Assembly (NCBI RefSeq): GCF_001746415.1
Contig: NZ_MEHJ01000002.1
Location: 434,001 to 498,000 of the forward strand
Reading direction: 5' to 3'
Origin: Streptomyces agglomeratus
GTDB taxonomy: Bacteria > Actinomycetota > Actinomycetes > Streptomycetales > Streptomycetaceae
DNA length: 64,000 nucleotides
Numbering within the stretch: the first letter of the stretch is position 1; the number at the start of each line of letters is the position of its first letter. Of this stretch, positions 44,421 through 53,677 are shown piece after piece. The notes under the pieces were generated by a model. It saw only the letters and a program-made list of their open reading frames with translations, made no database searches and was not told where the DNA came from. The position numbers were made by a program, and so were the translations under genes.

Positions 44421-45635
44421 TTAGTAGCCGCCGCTGTTGCCGATGGTGCCGCGTTCGCAGGCGGGCTGGGACAGGCACAGCAGGCTGCTCATCTTGGAGC
44501 GGTGGACGGTCTTGGTGGTGTGCTTCTTGCCGTAGTGGCCGTAGAGGTACAGCTCGTGGTGCGGGGCCTGGCGGTACTTGCCGGAGACGTAGAAGTCGCC
44601 GTTGCGGGCCAGACGCATGTCGAAGGTGGCGCCGATCCCGGCGCGCCTGATGCCGGACTTGGGGCAGAAGGGGTCGGTGGCGTCGAGGGTTCCGCGTACC
44701 GCGCGGGTCTTGCCGTTGTGTCGGGTCATCGCACGGAAGTCGATCTTCTTGGTGCTCGCCTTGCGCTTGGCGACGAACTTGCCGTTCTTCTTGTAGACCT
44801 TGGTGACGCCGGTGGTGGGGAAGTACTCGTACTTGGACTTGGTCCAGTTGATGATGCCGCGCACGCCGGCGCGGTGGCCGGTGCCCTTGCCCGTGGCCTT
44901 GGTGGTGTAGCCGCGTCCGTCGCCGCGGTACTTGTAGCCGTTGGTGTACTTGCAGCCGGAGGCGTCTTCGAGGATCTTGGGGACGGTGGCCCACTTCTGA
45001 GAGATGAAGGAGCGCCAGACGACGGTGGTCTTGGAGTACTTGCGTGCCTTGGCTTCGATGGCGGCGGCGGTCTTGGCGAGGGTCGCGGGGCTGGTGTCGG
45101 CGGGGACCGTGGTAGTCAGGCCCCACACGCCACCGTCGGTGGCGGTGGCTCCGCCGGTGATCTTGTAGCCGGTTTCGGTGCCGGGGGTGACACCGGTGTC
45201 GCGGAAGCTGTTGTTCTTGGTGGTGGCGATGAGCTGGTCGCCCTTGTAGATCTGCCAGGTGGCGCCCCTGGTGGCGGGCCAGGACAGGTCTACGAAGCGG
45301 TCGGAGGCGGCCCAGGCGGCGCGCTGGGCCTTGTCCGGCGAGGAGGCCAGGGTGGTGTCAGCGAGGACGCGTCCGCCGGGCCCGGAGAGTATCTGGGTGT
45401 CGGTCGCGGTGCCGATGAGGTTCTTGGTGACGGTGATGCCCCGTTGCTGACCGGCGCCCAGGGCACTCTTCCCGCTGGTGGTAAAGGAGCCGGTGTCGGT
45501 GTTGAGGACGAACGCTGCCTTCGCGGCGGCGGGGGCGGCTCCTGCGCCGGGGGCGGCGGTGAAGGTTGAGGCAAGGAGCGCGACGGGCAGCGCGGTCATG
45601 GCCAGGGCGCGGGGTATGGGCTTGATCGTTGGCAT
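44421..45635 (-). CDS. Secreted two-domain protein, intact member of the duplicated family
   Basis: A 404-residue protein from ATG 45635 (AGGG eight bases upstream). The signal peptide (ALAMTALPVALLASTFTAAP) is followed by a fibronectin-III-like part (about 100-205) with FVDLSWPATRGATWQIYKGD and TGVTPGTETGYKITGGA. A Lys/Arg/Tyr-rich C-terminal domain (about 215-404) contains TTVVWRSFISQKWATVPKIL, INWTKSKYEYFPTTGVTKVY, MRLARNGDFYVSGKYRQAPH and LLCLSQPACERGTIGNSGGY. Four or more Cys may pair. The C-terminal domain is unfamiliar; the basic, aromatic surface could suit nucleic-acid or polymer binding. A broken copy at 38-40 kb marks a duplication. Confidence 0.8.
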   Translation of the reverse strand: MPTIKPIPRALAMTALPVALLASTFTAAPGAGAAPAAAKAAFVLNTDTGSFTTSGKSALGAGQQRGITVTKNLIGTATDTQILSGPGGRVLADTTLASSPDKAQRAAWAASDRFVDLSWPATRGATWQIYKGDQLIATTKNNSFRDTGVTPGTETGYKITGGATATDGGVWGLTTTVPADTSPATLAKTAAAIEAKARKYSKTTVVWRSFISQKWATVPKILEDASGCKYTNGYKYRGDGRGYTTKATGKGTGHRAGVRGIINWTKSKYEYFPTTGVTKVYKKNGKFVAKRKASTKKIDFRAMTRHNGKTRAVRGTLDATDPFCPKSGIRRAGIGATFDMRLARNGDFYVSGKYRQAPHHELYLYGHYGKKHTTKTVHRSKMSSLLCLSQPACERGTIGNSGGY

Positions 45636-45750
45636 GAACGCGACCCTAGCCAGATCGAATGCAGGTGCGATATTGACCATTGGGGCAGGTACGGACGGCG
45701 AGTTGCGGCCGGCTGTGAAGCGAGCCTGAGACGCATACGGATGCCCCTCC

Positions 45751-46452
45751 TTGCTAAACCGTGTCCTATGTGGTGAGGCGATTGCCGCCGCCGGGCGGCC
45801 ACCTCGGGTCTGGCTTCAGATGAGCACGGCGACGATCTACGCCCACCGCTTCGACGCGGAAAACGACGAGGCGACTGGGGAGATCGGCGGCTCGGAAGCC
45901 GGGGTGCCCGACTACTGGGCGTACAGCGTCGAGATCGCCGAGAACTGGGAGCGGGCGCAGGCCGAGGCTCCGACGCCCGCCACCCGCAAGGTGGCACTGC
46001 GCTCGGCGATGGTCATGAGCCCGGACCGCGGTGGTGTGTTCAACGTGCTGTCGCGGCTGGCCCACCTCGGGCTGGGGGGTCCGGTGGCCGGCGGCGCACA
46101 ATACGTCTCCTGGATCCACGACGAGGACTTCGTGCGAGCGGTGGAGTTCCTGATCGACCGCGAGGATCTCGACTGGCCGGTCAACCTCGCCTCCCCCGGC
46201 CCTCTGCCGCAACGCGACTTCATGCAAGCGCTGCGCACGGCCTGGGGCGTCCCGGTGGGGCTGCCCGCGACGCGCTGGATGGCCGCGATGAGGGCTTTCG
46301 CGCTGCGCACGGACACAGAACTGCTGCTCAAAAGCAGTCGGGTGGTGCCGGGCCGACTGCGTGAGGCCGGGTTCGGCTTCGCCTATCCCGAGTGGGAGAA
46401 GGCCGCCACGTCCCTCGTACGGCGGGCCAGGCTGGTTCGGACCCCTGCCTGA
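45751..46452 (+). pseudogene. TIGR01777-type NAD(P)-epimerase, N-terminally truncated
   Basis: The frame contains AIAAAGRPPRVWLQMSTATI then YAHRFDAENDEATGEIGGSE, ENWERAQAEAPTPATRKVAL and PLPQRDFMQALRTAWGVPVG, the C-terminal two-thirds of TIGR01777/DUF1731 epimerases with the catalytic STATIYAHR loop. The nucleotide-binding GGxGFLG start is gone, so it cannot bind cofactor. The truncation point is about 45763, next to the promoter region of the divergent secreted-protein gene. Confidence 0.75.
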
Positions 46453-46734
46453 GCCGAGTGATAGTTCAGCGCCACCGGCTAGCGGCGCGTGCGATGCCGG
46501 AGTCGCGACTCCTCCGATCGCGCGCTGACGTCGGCACCGGGGCGTGTTACGGGCGCACGAAGGCGGCGTCCAAGCTGTCGTCTATCCGGATTCAACTCCG
46601 GTGGTCCGGCTGGCCGGGGCAGTGGAGTCCACCAGGCGACGAACTGGGCACAGTTTTCATCCGCTGCCACCAGGACGAGGCCTGTCAGGGTGTGGCCAGA
46701 CGGCGCTCGCAGCTTTGAAGTATCTGATTACAGG

Positions 46735-46776
46735 TCAGGCCCCGGTCGCCGCGAGACCGCTGCGACCGGGGCCTGA
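46735..46776. terminator. Terminator-like hairpin
   Basis: TCAGGCCCCGGTCGC pairs perfectly with GCGACCGGGGCCTGA across a 12-base loop, 20 bases past the end of the secreted-protein gene at 46796. Confidence 0.85.
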
Positions 46777-46795
46777 CGTACCGCTGTTCTGGGCG

Positions 46796-47230
46796 CTACG
46801 CCGCAACAGTCAGTGTGTCGGAGCAGATCTGCCCGTCGTTACCACCCAGGCAGATCCAGAAACTGTACTTGCGACCCTCGGGCAGATTCCCGGTCTTCGT
46901 GGCTGTGTACGGGGAGTTGTGCCCGTACGTGCTCGCTTCGCGTACAGGGCTGGTGCCCAGATAGGCGGCGATGCCGTATCCGTCCCGACTGGGGTCGACC
47001 GCCTGCAGCTTGTCACCGTCGGCGTACCAGTATCCGGTGCCGACAACACTGTTGCCGCTGTACCCGATTATGCCGTAAGTGCCGCCACCCAGGTTATTGT
47101 AGTAAAACTTGACATTCGGCGGAATGTCGGCCGCAGCGGCAGTGCTTGCTCCTACTGTCATGGTGCCGCCCACCATGATGGCGGCAGCCGTAAGTACGGT
47201 TGCCGCACGCTTGCGCATGGAGATGTTCAC
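46796..47230 (-). CDS. Small secreted hypothetical protein
   Basis: A 144-residue protein from GTG 47230, which has GAGGGGGAAC just upstream. The signal (AATVLTAAAIMVGGTMTVGA to AAAADI) is followed by a Tyr/Gly-rich beta domain: VKFYYNNLGGGTYGIIGYSG, GYWYADGDKLQAVDPSRDGY and KYSFWICLGGNDGQICSDTL, with two Cys near the end likely paired. The fold resembles small extracellular inhibitor-like proteins, but no family is certain. A terminator hairpin follows. Confidence 0.72.
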   Translation of the reverse strand: MNISMRKRAATVLTAAAIMVGGTMTVGASTAAAADIPPNVKFYYNNLGGGTYGIIGYSGNSVVGTGYWYADGDKLQAVDPSRDGYGIAAYLGTSPVREASTYGHNSPYTATKTGNLPEGRKYSFWICLGGNDGQICSDTLTVAA

Positions 47231-47725
47231 TGTTCCCCCTCGATATGTCACCTACTGGTCATTCAAGATCATAACCGAACTCGAACGAGAGTGCGAGACA
47301 ATTTCGGTCAGTCGCAGGGCAGTTGGCTAGAACTGTTGACGTCTCAAGAGGGCTCCGTGCCGGAACGTTGTCTGGCTTCGCGGAAGCACTTCCAGACTGG
47401 GGGCTCCGGCGGAGCGCGGCGCACAAGGCGGATTTCTGACGCTGCCCGATGTCCGGCGGCGCGGCGCCCGAACTAGCCGAGGGCACTTCCTGGCGACCTA
47501 CCGCCGCGGCTTTGCGTCTTGCGGGAGGCTTACCTCTCATAAGCGAATACTTGGCTTCACCGGCGCAGCGTGGCAGCGGCTGCTGTCGCGCCTATGCCCA
47601 AGCTCGGATGGTTGCCACAGACCGACACACCAGCCCGAGTTGTCAGATCACCTTGAGGGGCAGACCGCTTATGTGCACGGTCGGAAGCACAAAGTGCAGC
47701 CTGACGCTGCTGACGTCGCTATGGC
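47231..47725. other. Intergenic
   Basis: No supported gene. The section near 47231-47330 is AT-richer and likely carries the promoter of the secreted-protein gene. CACTTCCAGACTGGGGGCTCC and related segments show no clear repeat. Confidence 0.45.
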
Positions 47726-48490
47726 TCAGATCCCTACGGTGAAGCCCTGCGACCAGACCTGCATGTACTGGATCATGCTGGCCCAAACACCCGTGAGCAG
47801 CAGCAGGCCAGTTATGATCATCATGCCCCCCCCTATCCGCATCACCCACACGTATCGCTGCTTAATCCAAGCGAAGGCGCCGAGCGCCTTACGGAAGGCC
47901 ATCGCCGTCAGTACGAAGGGCACCCCGAGCCCTAGGCAGTACGCGACTGTAAGCAGCGCCCCACGGCCGGCGCTGGCCTCGTTCGCTGCTAGGAACGTCA
48001 CCGAGGAGAGCGTGGGGCCGAGGCAGGGTGTCCAGCCAATACCGAACAAGGCGCCAAGTAGTGGAGCCCCCAGGAGTCCGGACACGGGGCGCTTGTGAAT
48101 ACGAATCTCACGCTGCGTGAGCCACGGCATGAGGCCCATGAAGAACAAACCCAGCAGGACCATCAGCACGCCGAGGGTCGTGGTCAGCACTTCCCGGTGT
48201 TCCTGAAGGGTGGAGCCAAAATATCCGAAAAGTGCCCCCCCGGAGACGAAAACGGCGGTGAAACCGACTACGAAAAGGGAGGCGCCAGCTACCATCCGAC
48301 CGCGGCGGGCCTGCGCCAGGTCGGTGCCGGTTATCCCAGTCACGTACGAAAGGTAACCCGGAACAAGAGGTAGAACGCACGGCGAGAAGAAGGACACCAG
48401 ACCGGCGAGAACGGAGATGGGCAGTGCAAGAAGGAGGGCACCGCTTACTACCGTCTCGTTCTGCCCGAGGACTGAGGCAAGGTGTTGCAT
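47726..48490 (-). CDS. ccdA: CcdA-type thiol-disulfide electron transporter
   Basis: A 254-residue six-helix membrane protein. It passes electrons from cytoplasmic thioredoxin to extracytoplasmic thiol proteins. The signature Cys regions are SFFSPCVLPLVPGYLSYVTG in helix 1 and GIGWTPCLGPTLSSVTFLAA in helix 4. Remaining helices include FVVGFTAVFVSGGALFGYFG and IGGGMMIITGLLLLTGVWA. ATG 48490 lies four bases after the TlpA stop, so the genes are cotranscribed. In chromosomal cytochrome c loci ResB and ResC follow; here they are absent, so the role is probably general envelope thiol reduction. Confidence 0.93.
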   Translation of the reverse strand: MQHLASVLGQNETVVSGALLLALPISVLAGLVSFFSPCVLPLVPGYLSYVTGITGTDLAQARRGRMVAGASLFVVGFTAVFVSGGALFGYFGSTLQEHREVLTTTLGVLMVLLGLFFMGLMPWLTQREIRIHKRPVSGLLGAPLLGALFGIGWTPCLGPTLSSVTFLAANEASAGRGALLTVAYCLGLGVPFVLTAMAFRKALGAFAWIKQRYVWVMRIGGGMMIITGLLLLTGVWASMIQYMQVWSQGFTVGI

Positions 48491-48494
48491 GGCG

Positions 48495-49100
48495 TCACTT
48501 CTCCGCAATCAGTGGGTCGATCATCCTGCGCAGATCTCCACCACTGAGCGGCCGCAGCGCGCGGGCCGCAATCTTCCCGCCTCTGTCAAGAACGATGGTA
48601 GAGGGGATGGCTTGAGGGTTGAGGCTCCCCTTAGGGAATCCGTTGAGGACCAGATTTCCATTCGGGTCGTACAGGCTGTCGTAATCTACGCCGTAGTCAT
48701 TCTCGAAGGCGATGGCTGGCTCTCTGCTGTTGTCGCGGGTGTTGATCCCGACAAACTCGACCCCCTGAGCCTTAGTCTCCTTGGCGACCTTAGCGAAACT
48801 CGGAGCCTCGGCGCGGCAGGGCGGGCACCACGAGCCCCAGACGTTTATCACCACGACTTTCCCTTTATAGTCGGCGATATCAAGGCGCTTGCCGTGAAGG
48901 GTTTCGCCCTTAAGGTCGTTTGGGAGCCGCCGCTCACTCTTGGGAACGGAAGAGAGGTCTTCCCCACCCGCCGCCAACTCCGTCTGATCGCCACCTGAGG
49001 ACTTCCCAGCTGCTCCTTCACTGCAGGAGGAGAGAGAAAGCGCCGCTACGGTGACCAGCGCCGTCAGCAGGGCAACTTGGGGTGCGCGGCTAAGACTCAT
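48495..49100 (-). CDS. TlpA/ResA-like thiol-disulfide lipoprotein
   Basis: A 201-residue lipoprotein from ATG 49100, lipobox LSSC (about residue 25). The thioredoxin fold carries KVVVINVWGSWCPPCRAEAP, an active-site WCPPC, then GVEFVGINTRDNSREPAIAF and AIPSTIVLDRGGKIAARALR with the cis-Pro. It reduces disulfides outside the membrane using electrons from the CcdA encoded immediately downstream. Length is normal. The upstream ribosome site is weak, and two earlier in-frame starts exist (49127) without better signals. Confidence 0.92.
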   Translation of the reverse strand: MSLSRAPQVALLTALVTVAALSLSSCSEGAAGKSSGGDQTELAAGGEDLSSVPKSERRLPNDLKGETLHGKRLDIADYKGKVVVINVWGSWCPPCRAEAPSFAKVAKETKAQGVEFVGINTRDNSREPAIAFENDYGVDYDSLYDPNGNLVLNGFPKGSLNPQAIPSTIVLDRGGKIAARALRPLSGGDLRRMIDPLIAEK

Positions 49101-49605
49101 GTGAATAGCTTCGCATGGCCCACGCACCGAGATCTCACCGCCCCGGGCATGTCAACGACCAGTTAGCACATTGAGGATGGCCCGGTCTGGCGAGGGTGCG
49201 AAGGACCAACTTGGAAGGCTGCCGGGGCGTAGGCGATCGGGGAGACGTCAATCCGCAGGGTCAAAAGAACTAGTCCACGCATGGAGGTCCGGTCCCGTTC
49301 GCGCACGAGTACCTCGAGGGCGAGCGGCCACTGCTGGCAGCGCTGCCGGAAGAGCCGTTCGAGACGTGCCATCCCTTCACCTTGAGCGTCGACCGACGGC
49401 CAGACACTGTTTTCGTCGCCAGCCTCACCGTCAGCACGATGAACCGTAAAGTTGTAGCCCCATTGCTGCCTTGCCGCCAGGTCACGTTGGCGGTGCCCGT
49501 CAGCGGGACCGACGAGACGGCCGTACGCGGGATCTTCGCGGCCGGTCTTCTGCCTGGCGGGCGGGACGAACCTGCAGCCCGGCGACTTAGTGAAACTGGG
49601 GCGGT
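49101..49605. other. Decayed region, possible transposase scrap
   Basis: A plus-strand frame from about 49280 reads PFAHEYLEGERPLLAALPEE then PFETCHPFTLSVDRR, which has the look of an IS21-type transposase C-terminal region. The continuation is frame-damaged. The assignment is weak. Confidence 0.35.
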
Positions 49606-49782
49606 CACGGCACCGACTCCGACGCGGGCAACGTCGTCTACCGCGACAACTGCAACTTCATGTGGAACAACGACCGCGACGCGATCTACTTCTACGAGCC
49701 CTCCGGCAGCCGCGCGGACGTCCACTCCTACTTCAAGAGCGGCAACGACCGCGACAGCAACGGCTCCATCACCTTCCACTAA
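49606..49782 (+). pseudogene. C-terminal fragment of a secreted protein
   Basis: The frame HGTDSDAGNVVYRDNCNFMW, NNDRDAIYFYEPSGSRADVH, SYFKSGNDRDSNGSITFH then stop looks like the end of a small extracellular Asp/Asn-rich protein. No start or signal peptide remains upstream. The family is not recognised. Confidence 0.45.
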
Positions 49783-50985
49783 CCCACCACCAGCTTCCCA
49801 CAGGCGACGCGGAGCGAAAGTTATCGAGGCGGCTGACCAAGTCCTGACCGGCAGCCGGGGGAGGGAGCGCAAGGACTGATCTGCCGGTCTATGCGCCGTC
49901 CACTACGAGACCAGATGCGCCAGCCGAGCTGAGTGCCCCGGGGCATTGGCCGACGGATAAGTCCCAGACCAGACAGCCCACGTTGACGGCGCTCTGGTGG
50001 CCCACGCCGGCTTGCCGCAGGGGGTCGGGGGCGGGGATGCGGCAGTGGCCATGCTGTGGTGTGCGGCCCTGCGCAACGTGCGAATGGAACGCAGGGCCGC
50101 AGCCGCCAGTCCTGTCAAAAAGCGGCCTTCCGCCAGACCGTACGACGGCTGGCAGGCCGCAGCGCGCTGAGTACGGCTGAACGGGCGCACCCGTCTCCTC
50201 GCTGAGAGGAACGCTGCTCCGACACCGGCGGGCGCTTCGCGGTTGGTTCACGGTGCGGCGGAGTCGGACGACCGAAGCTGTGATCGGCGGCGTCACCGGC
50301 AGTCTGCGGCGCCCGCAGTGGTTCGTCCTCGGACGCTACGACGCAGGCCAGCTGCGCGCGGTGGGTCGGACCACGTCGTTGTAGCCGGACGCCGCTAAGC
50401 AGTTGGCTGGGCATCTCACCGAAGCCGGTCCCGTCCCGGGACCGGCGTATGGTTCGTCGCTTCCGGGGGCAGCCGCGATGCTCTCGAGCCGATCCTCGTC
50501 GTGCCCAACGTGGACGCTGAGGTCCACGTTGGCGCGGCAGGCGGGGGCCTCGCTGCGTTACTTTCCGCTGCGCTTGGACGTCACGATGGCCGACGTATCG
50601 CCCTTCGGCCAGGGTGCGGCCCCTACGGCCGGACGGTGACGTCGGAGTGTGTTATGCGTCACAGTCGTTGTGCGGGGTGGGCGCTCTGGTTTTCCAGAAC
50701 CTGATAGTTGAGCGTTGTCCGTTCTGACGGACCGCCAGGTCAGGGGGTATGGCGTTGGGGTGGTCAGTGGGGTGGCGCAATCCAGCGAGAAGGGCGGACA
50801 GCGTGGATGTGAAGCCAGCTGTTCATCGGGCGCGTTGCGCGCCGTCAGATTTTCGGGTTTGTCGTTGCACATTCGGGCTGCCGAAACGGTCTTGGGTATC
50901 GGAGGCGCACGACGGCGCACTCTCGGGGCCCGCTGGGGGTACAGGCCTCGCCTTGCTCAAGGGAGGGACCTCAAGGCTCGTGACG
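49783..50985. other. Long gene-poor region
   Basis: About 1.2 kb with no gene I can support. A short minus-strand piece near 50510 (NVDLSVHVGHDEDRLESIAA) may be an old coding relic. The final 200 bases may hold the promoter of the sigma-factor operon. Confidence 0.45.
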
Positions 50986-51138
50986 ATGGAGCTCGCAGGG
51001 GATGTGGTCATCGCGGCGGTCGCGCTGCGCGTGTTCGGCCGGGACGCGGCAGTGCTGGTACGCCGGCTCGCGGCGGCCGGAGTGAGGGCGGGCATCAGCG
51101 AGATGCGCCGCAACAGCCGAGACGAGGGGCAGGCGTGA
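50986..51138 (+). CDS. Small protein ahead of the sigma factor
   Basis: A 50-residue helical protein, MELAGDVVIAAVALRVFGRD then AAVLVRRLAAAGVRAGISEM, ending RRNSRDEGQA. AAGG lies nine bases before ATG 50986. Its stop overlaps the GTG of the sigma-factor gene (GTGA), so the two are coupled. It could be a regulator or leader of that gene. No family recognised. Confidence 0.5.
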   Translation: MELAGDVVIAAVALRVFGRDAAVLVRRLAAAGVRAGISEMRRNSRDEGQA

Positions 51139-51728
51139 GCCAGGACCAGGACACTCCCTACCGCCCGCCCGGGACCAGGCCGATGACGACGAAGCTGCCG
51201 GTGGACTTCTCCGCATTCCACCAGATGCACCGCCCCGCATACATCCGCTGGGCCGAAACCATCCTGAACAACCGATCCGACGCTGAGGAAGCGGTCGACG
51301 CCGCGTTCGAGCAGCTCCTCAAAGTCTGGCCGGACGTCCTCACCAAGGAAAACCCCGCTGGCTACGCCTGGCGGGTCCTGCGCAACATCACCATCGACAC
51401 CGGCAAGGCCCGCGGCCGCCGCCCCGTGCTCCTGGACATGGCCGCCTTCGAGACCGCCGCCCTCCTCCAGGCCGTGGACCCCATTGGCCAGCTGGAGGAA
51501 AGCATGAACCTCTTCCGCATCATCGGCGAGCTTCCGCCACGCCAAATGGACGTCATGCTCCTGCTCCACGCCAACGACCTCAGCGTCGACCAGGTCGCCG
51601 CCGAGCTCGGCATCACCCCGGCCGGCGTACGCTCCAACGCCCGCCACGCCAAGCGCCGTCTGCGCCAGACCCTGGGCCTGGACGCCGCGAACCTGGAGGA
51701 GGGCCACGCTGATGACATCGCCCGTTGA
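51135..51728 (+). CDS. Sigma-70 family RNA polymerase sigma factor
   Basis: A 197-residue ECF-size sigma factor from GTG 51135. Region 2 is FSAFHQMHRPAYIRWAETIL then NNRSDAEEAVDAAFEQLLKV and PAGYAWRVLRNITIDTGKAR. Region 4 is LPPRQMDVMLLLHANDLSVD then QVAAELGITPAGVRSNARHA. No recognisable anti-sigma gene follows; the next gene overlaps by 17 bases. Plasmid-borne ECF-like factors often act with their coupled partner. Targets are unknown. Confidence 0.87.
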   Translation: MSQDQDTPYRPPGTRPMTTKLPVDFSAFHQMHRPAYIRWAETILNNRSDAEEAVDAAFEQLLKVWPDVLTKENPAGYAWRVLRNITIDTGKARGRRPVLLDMAAFETAALLQAVDPIGQLEESMNLFRIIGELPPRQMDVMLLLHANDLSVDQVAAELGITPAGVRSNARHAKRRLRQTLGLDAANLEEGHADDIAR

Positions 51729-52530
51729 AGACCTGCTCTCCAGGGCGCGCCTGAACCACCGCCCCTACACCCAGACCGAGATCGACGCCGCTGAGGCACG
51801 CCTGGCCGCCCGCGTATCAGGCGCCCCGGCCGCTGCTCCACCGCCCGCGACGGCCGCGCCGGTCGAGGAGCGCTCGGCCGCACGCGACCTGCGCACCCTG
51901 TGCGAAACCGTGGTGACCCACACCGGCGCACTGTCCGACCTCAAGCGCTTCTTCGCCCAAGCCCTCCCCGAGCCATCTGGCGCTCGCGTGCTCGGCTGCC
52001 TCCTGCAAATGTCCCACCGCGAAGAATCCGCCCGTTTCTGGTGGCAGTACGCCGCCGGTGCCGGCGACACCGCCGCCACCTACTGCCTCTACCTCCACCA
52101 CCGCGCCCTGGGCGAACACGGCGAAGCCGACTGGTGGCACACCCAGACCACCGATACCACCACCGACCCAGAAGACATCAACATCCCCGCCGCCCTGAGG
52201 ATCCTGCGCAACCTCAAAACCGGCACCCGCCCCGTCCCCGACCCGGTCACCGCAGTCCTCGACTACGTGCCGGTCGCGGTCGCCTTCGTCGACGACGACC
52301 TCGACCTGCCCCTGCCCGACCCTGACTTTCCCGAACGCATCCAAGCCCTGACTGCCACCGACACCACCACAACACACGCCGAAGACAACTCCGACACCTT
52401 GCCCGAACGCACCTTCCCCCGCCCACCCAGCCCACCTGGGCGGCGCCTCACCGATCGCGAGGAAAGGCTGCGCACACTCCTCACCGAACTGGTCAGTCGC
52501 TGCGGAGCAACGCCTGGCAAGCCTCATTGA
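51712..52530 (+). CDS. Hypothetical protein coupled to the sigma factor
   Basis: A 272-residue soluble protein whose start lies 17 bases inside the sigma gene. It begins MTSPVEDLLSRARLNHRPYT then QTEIDAAEARLAARVSG. The central part LKRFFAQALPEPSGARVLGC, LLQMSHREESARFWWQYAAG and AGDTAATYCLYLHHRALGEH looks like helical repeats of the Sel1/TPR kind. The acidic, Thr/Pro-rich C-terminal third is probably disordered. Overlap with the sigma gene suggests control of, or a complex with, that factor. Confidence 0.72.
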   Translation: MTSPVEDLLSRARLNHRPYTQTEIDAAEARLAARVSGAPAAAPPPATAAPVEERSAARDLRTLCETVVTHTGALSDLKRFFAQALPEPSGARVLGCLLQMSHREESARFWWQYAAGAGDTAATYCLYLHHRALGEHGEADWWHTQTTDTTTDPEDINIPAALRILRNLKTGTRPVPDPVTAVLDYVPVAVAFVDDDLDLPLPDPDFPERIQALTATDTTTTHAEDNSDTLPERTFPRPPSPPGRRLTDREERLRTLLTELVSRCGATPGKPH

Positions 52531-53283
52531 CGCCCCAGAGGTCGGAGCCGAAGTGCACGAGCCGGGGCAGCACCCGCGGCCGACCAGACGGCTCTCCATC
52601 CTGTGTGGCGACAGCTGAGCGGCCCGGCGGCCCGCTGCGCCCCGCAGACAGTTTCCCGATCACCGTGGTGAACTTGCCTAGGTAACCTGAGAATCTCGGT
52701 TCAGACCGCCCCGACGCGGCCCACGAACGCAGCGACCGCCCGCGCCACCACGGCAGCTTGCTCTTTCGTGGCGGCCCATTCTAAGGCGCTGACCAGCACC
52801 CGTAGCTGCCAGCCGACGTCGCCGCGCTGTGCTGCGTCGCCATGGACCAGGCATGGTGCGGTATATGCGTCCGCGCCTGGACCAGTGGATGGAGAGCGAG
52901 AGGTTGCCACCCGGACGACTGCAACATCTGGTGTCAGAGGTGCAGCGGCGGCTCGTGGACGCTCGCAGTACGGCGTAAACGCCTTGAGCTGTCGACTCAA
53001 AGCCAGGCCCGTGGGGGGGGAGAGACGGGCGCCGTCGGCACCGGACCCGTCAGTCCTCACCTGGCCTTTAGGGGGTTTGCCGAGGGCCAGGGGAAAGCCC
53101 TGCGCCACTGGCTCCAACTGGATGACGGGCAGCGCCAGCTCGCCATCATCGGCACGCACGGCGGTGAACTGCGCGAGTACACGCCTGGACTGACGCGATC
53201 TCCGAACGGATGCGTGCGACGCGGCCGCGGCCGCCCGTCGTGCGGCACCGACGCCCGCGTCGCTTGTCGTCAGGAGCGGTTGA
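52531..53283. other. Decayed coding region
   Basis: At 52701-52850 a minus-strand frame ends DVGWQLRVLVSALEWAATKE then QAAVVARAVAAFVGRVGAV, a plausible C-terminus of a lost protein. On the plus strand near 53080, ALRHWLQLDDGQRQLAIIGT then HGGELREYTPG looks coding too. Neither has an intact gene around it. Confidence 0.4.
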
Positions 53284-53677
53284 TCATTTTTTGATCTCGG
53301 GAGGCAGCTCCTTGCCGGAGTCGATGACGACCAGGCGGACGTCGTCTGCGTCGCCCACCGCGATGGCGAGGGTGGGTCTACGCCTCGACTGTGTAGGCGG
53401 TAGTCGACGAGGCTGTGGTTTCGTCGTCGGAATTGTCGTTCGGCGTGTCGTCGCACGCCGGACGGGTGGCGGTGCCGAGTTCGTCCCCGACAGAGATGTT
53501 GGTGTTGTCGGTGCCGATGTACCTGTGCTTGTCGTACTCGACCAGGAACGCACAGGACGATGCGGAATCACCGCCGTCGCCCGACGAGGACGCGCAGCCC
53601 ACAGAGAACGTGGTGATGGCTGCCGCCAGGAGTATCCACACAGACTTGCCATTGCCGAATGAAAGTACCGGCTTCAT
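53284..53677 (-). pseudogene. DUF6281-type lipoprotein, frameshifted
   Basis: From ATG 53677 the frame gives a lipoprotein signal (WILLAAAITTFSVGC), then SSCAFLVEYDKHRYIGTDNT, ISVGDELGTATRPACDDTPN and ASSTTAYTVEA before a stop at 53378. The expected continuation, TLAIAVGDADDVRLVVIDSG then KELPPEIKK, follows in another frame to 53284. Together this is a typical DUF6281 lipoprotein of about 130 residues. One indel near 53380 breaks it. No partner gene is adjacent. Confidence 0.72.

Noticed and set aside
43794..45569. 591-codon open frame on the plus strand
   Set aside because: It is antisense to the membrane and secreted protein genes, and its Gly/Val-rich translation is the usual shadow of GC-rich coding DNA.
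46560..46640. Possible tRNA because of a T-loop-like ggattcaactcc
   Set aside because: No acceptor, D or anticodon stems can be formed around it.
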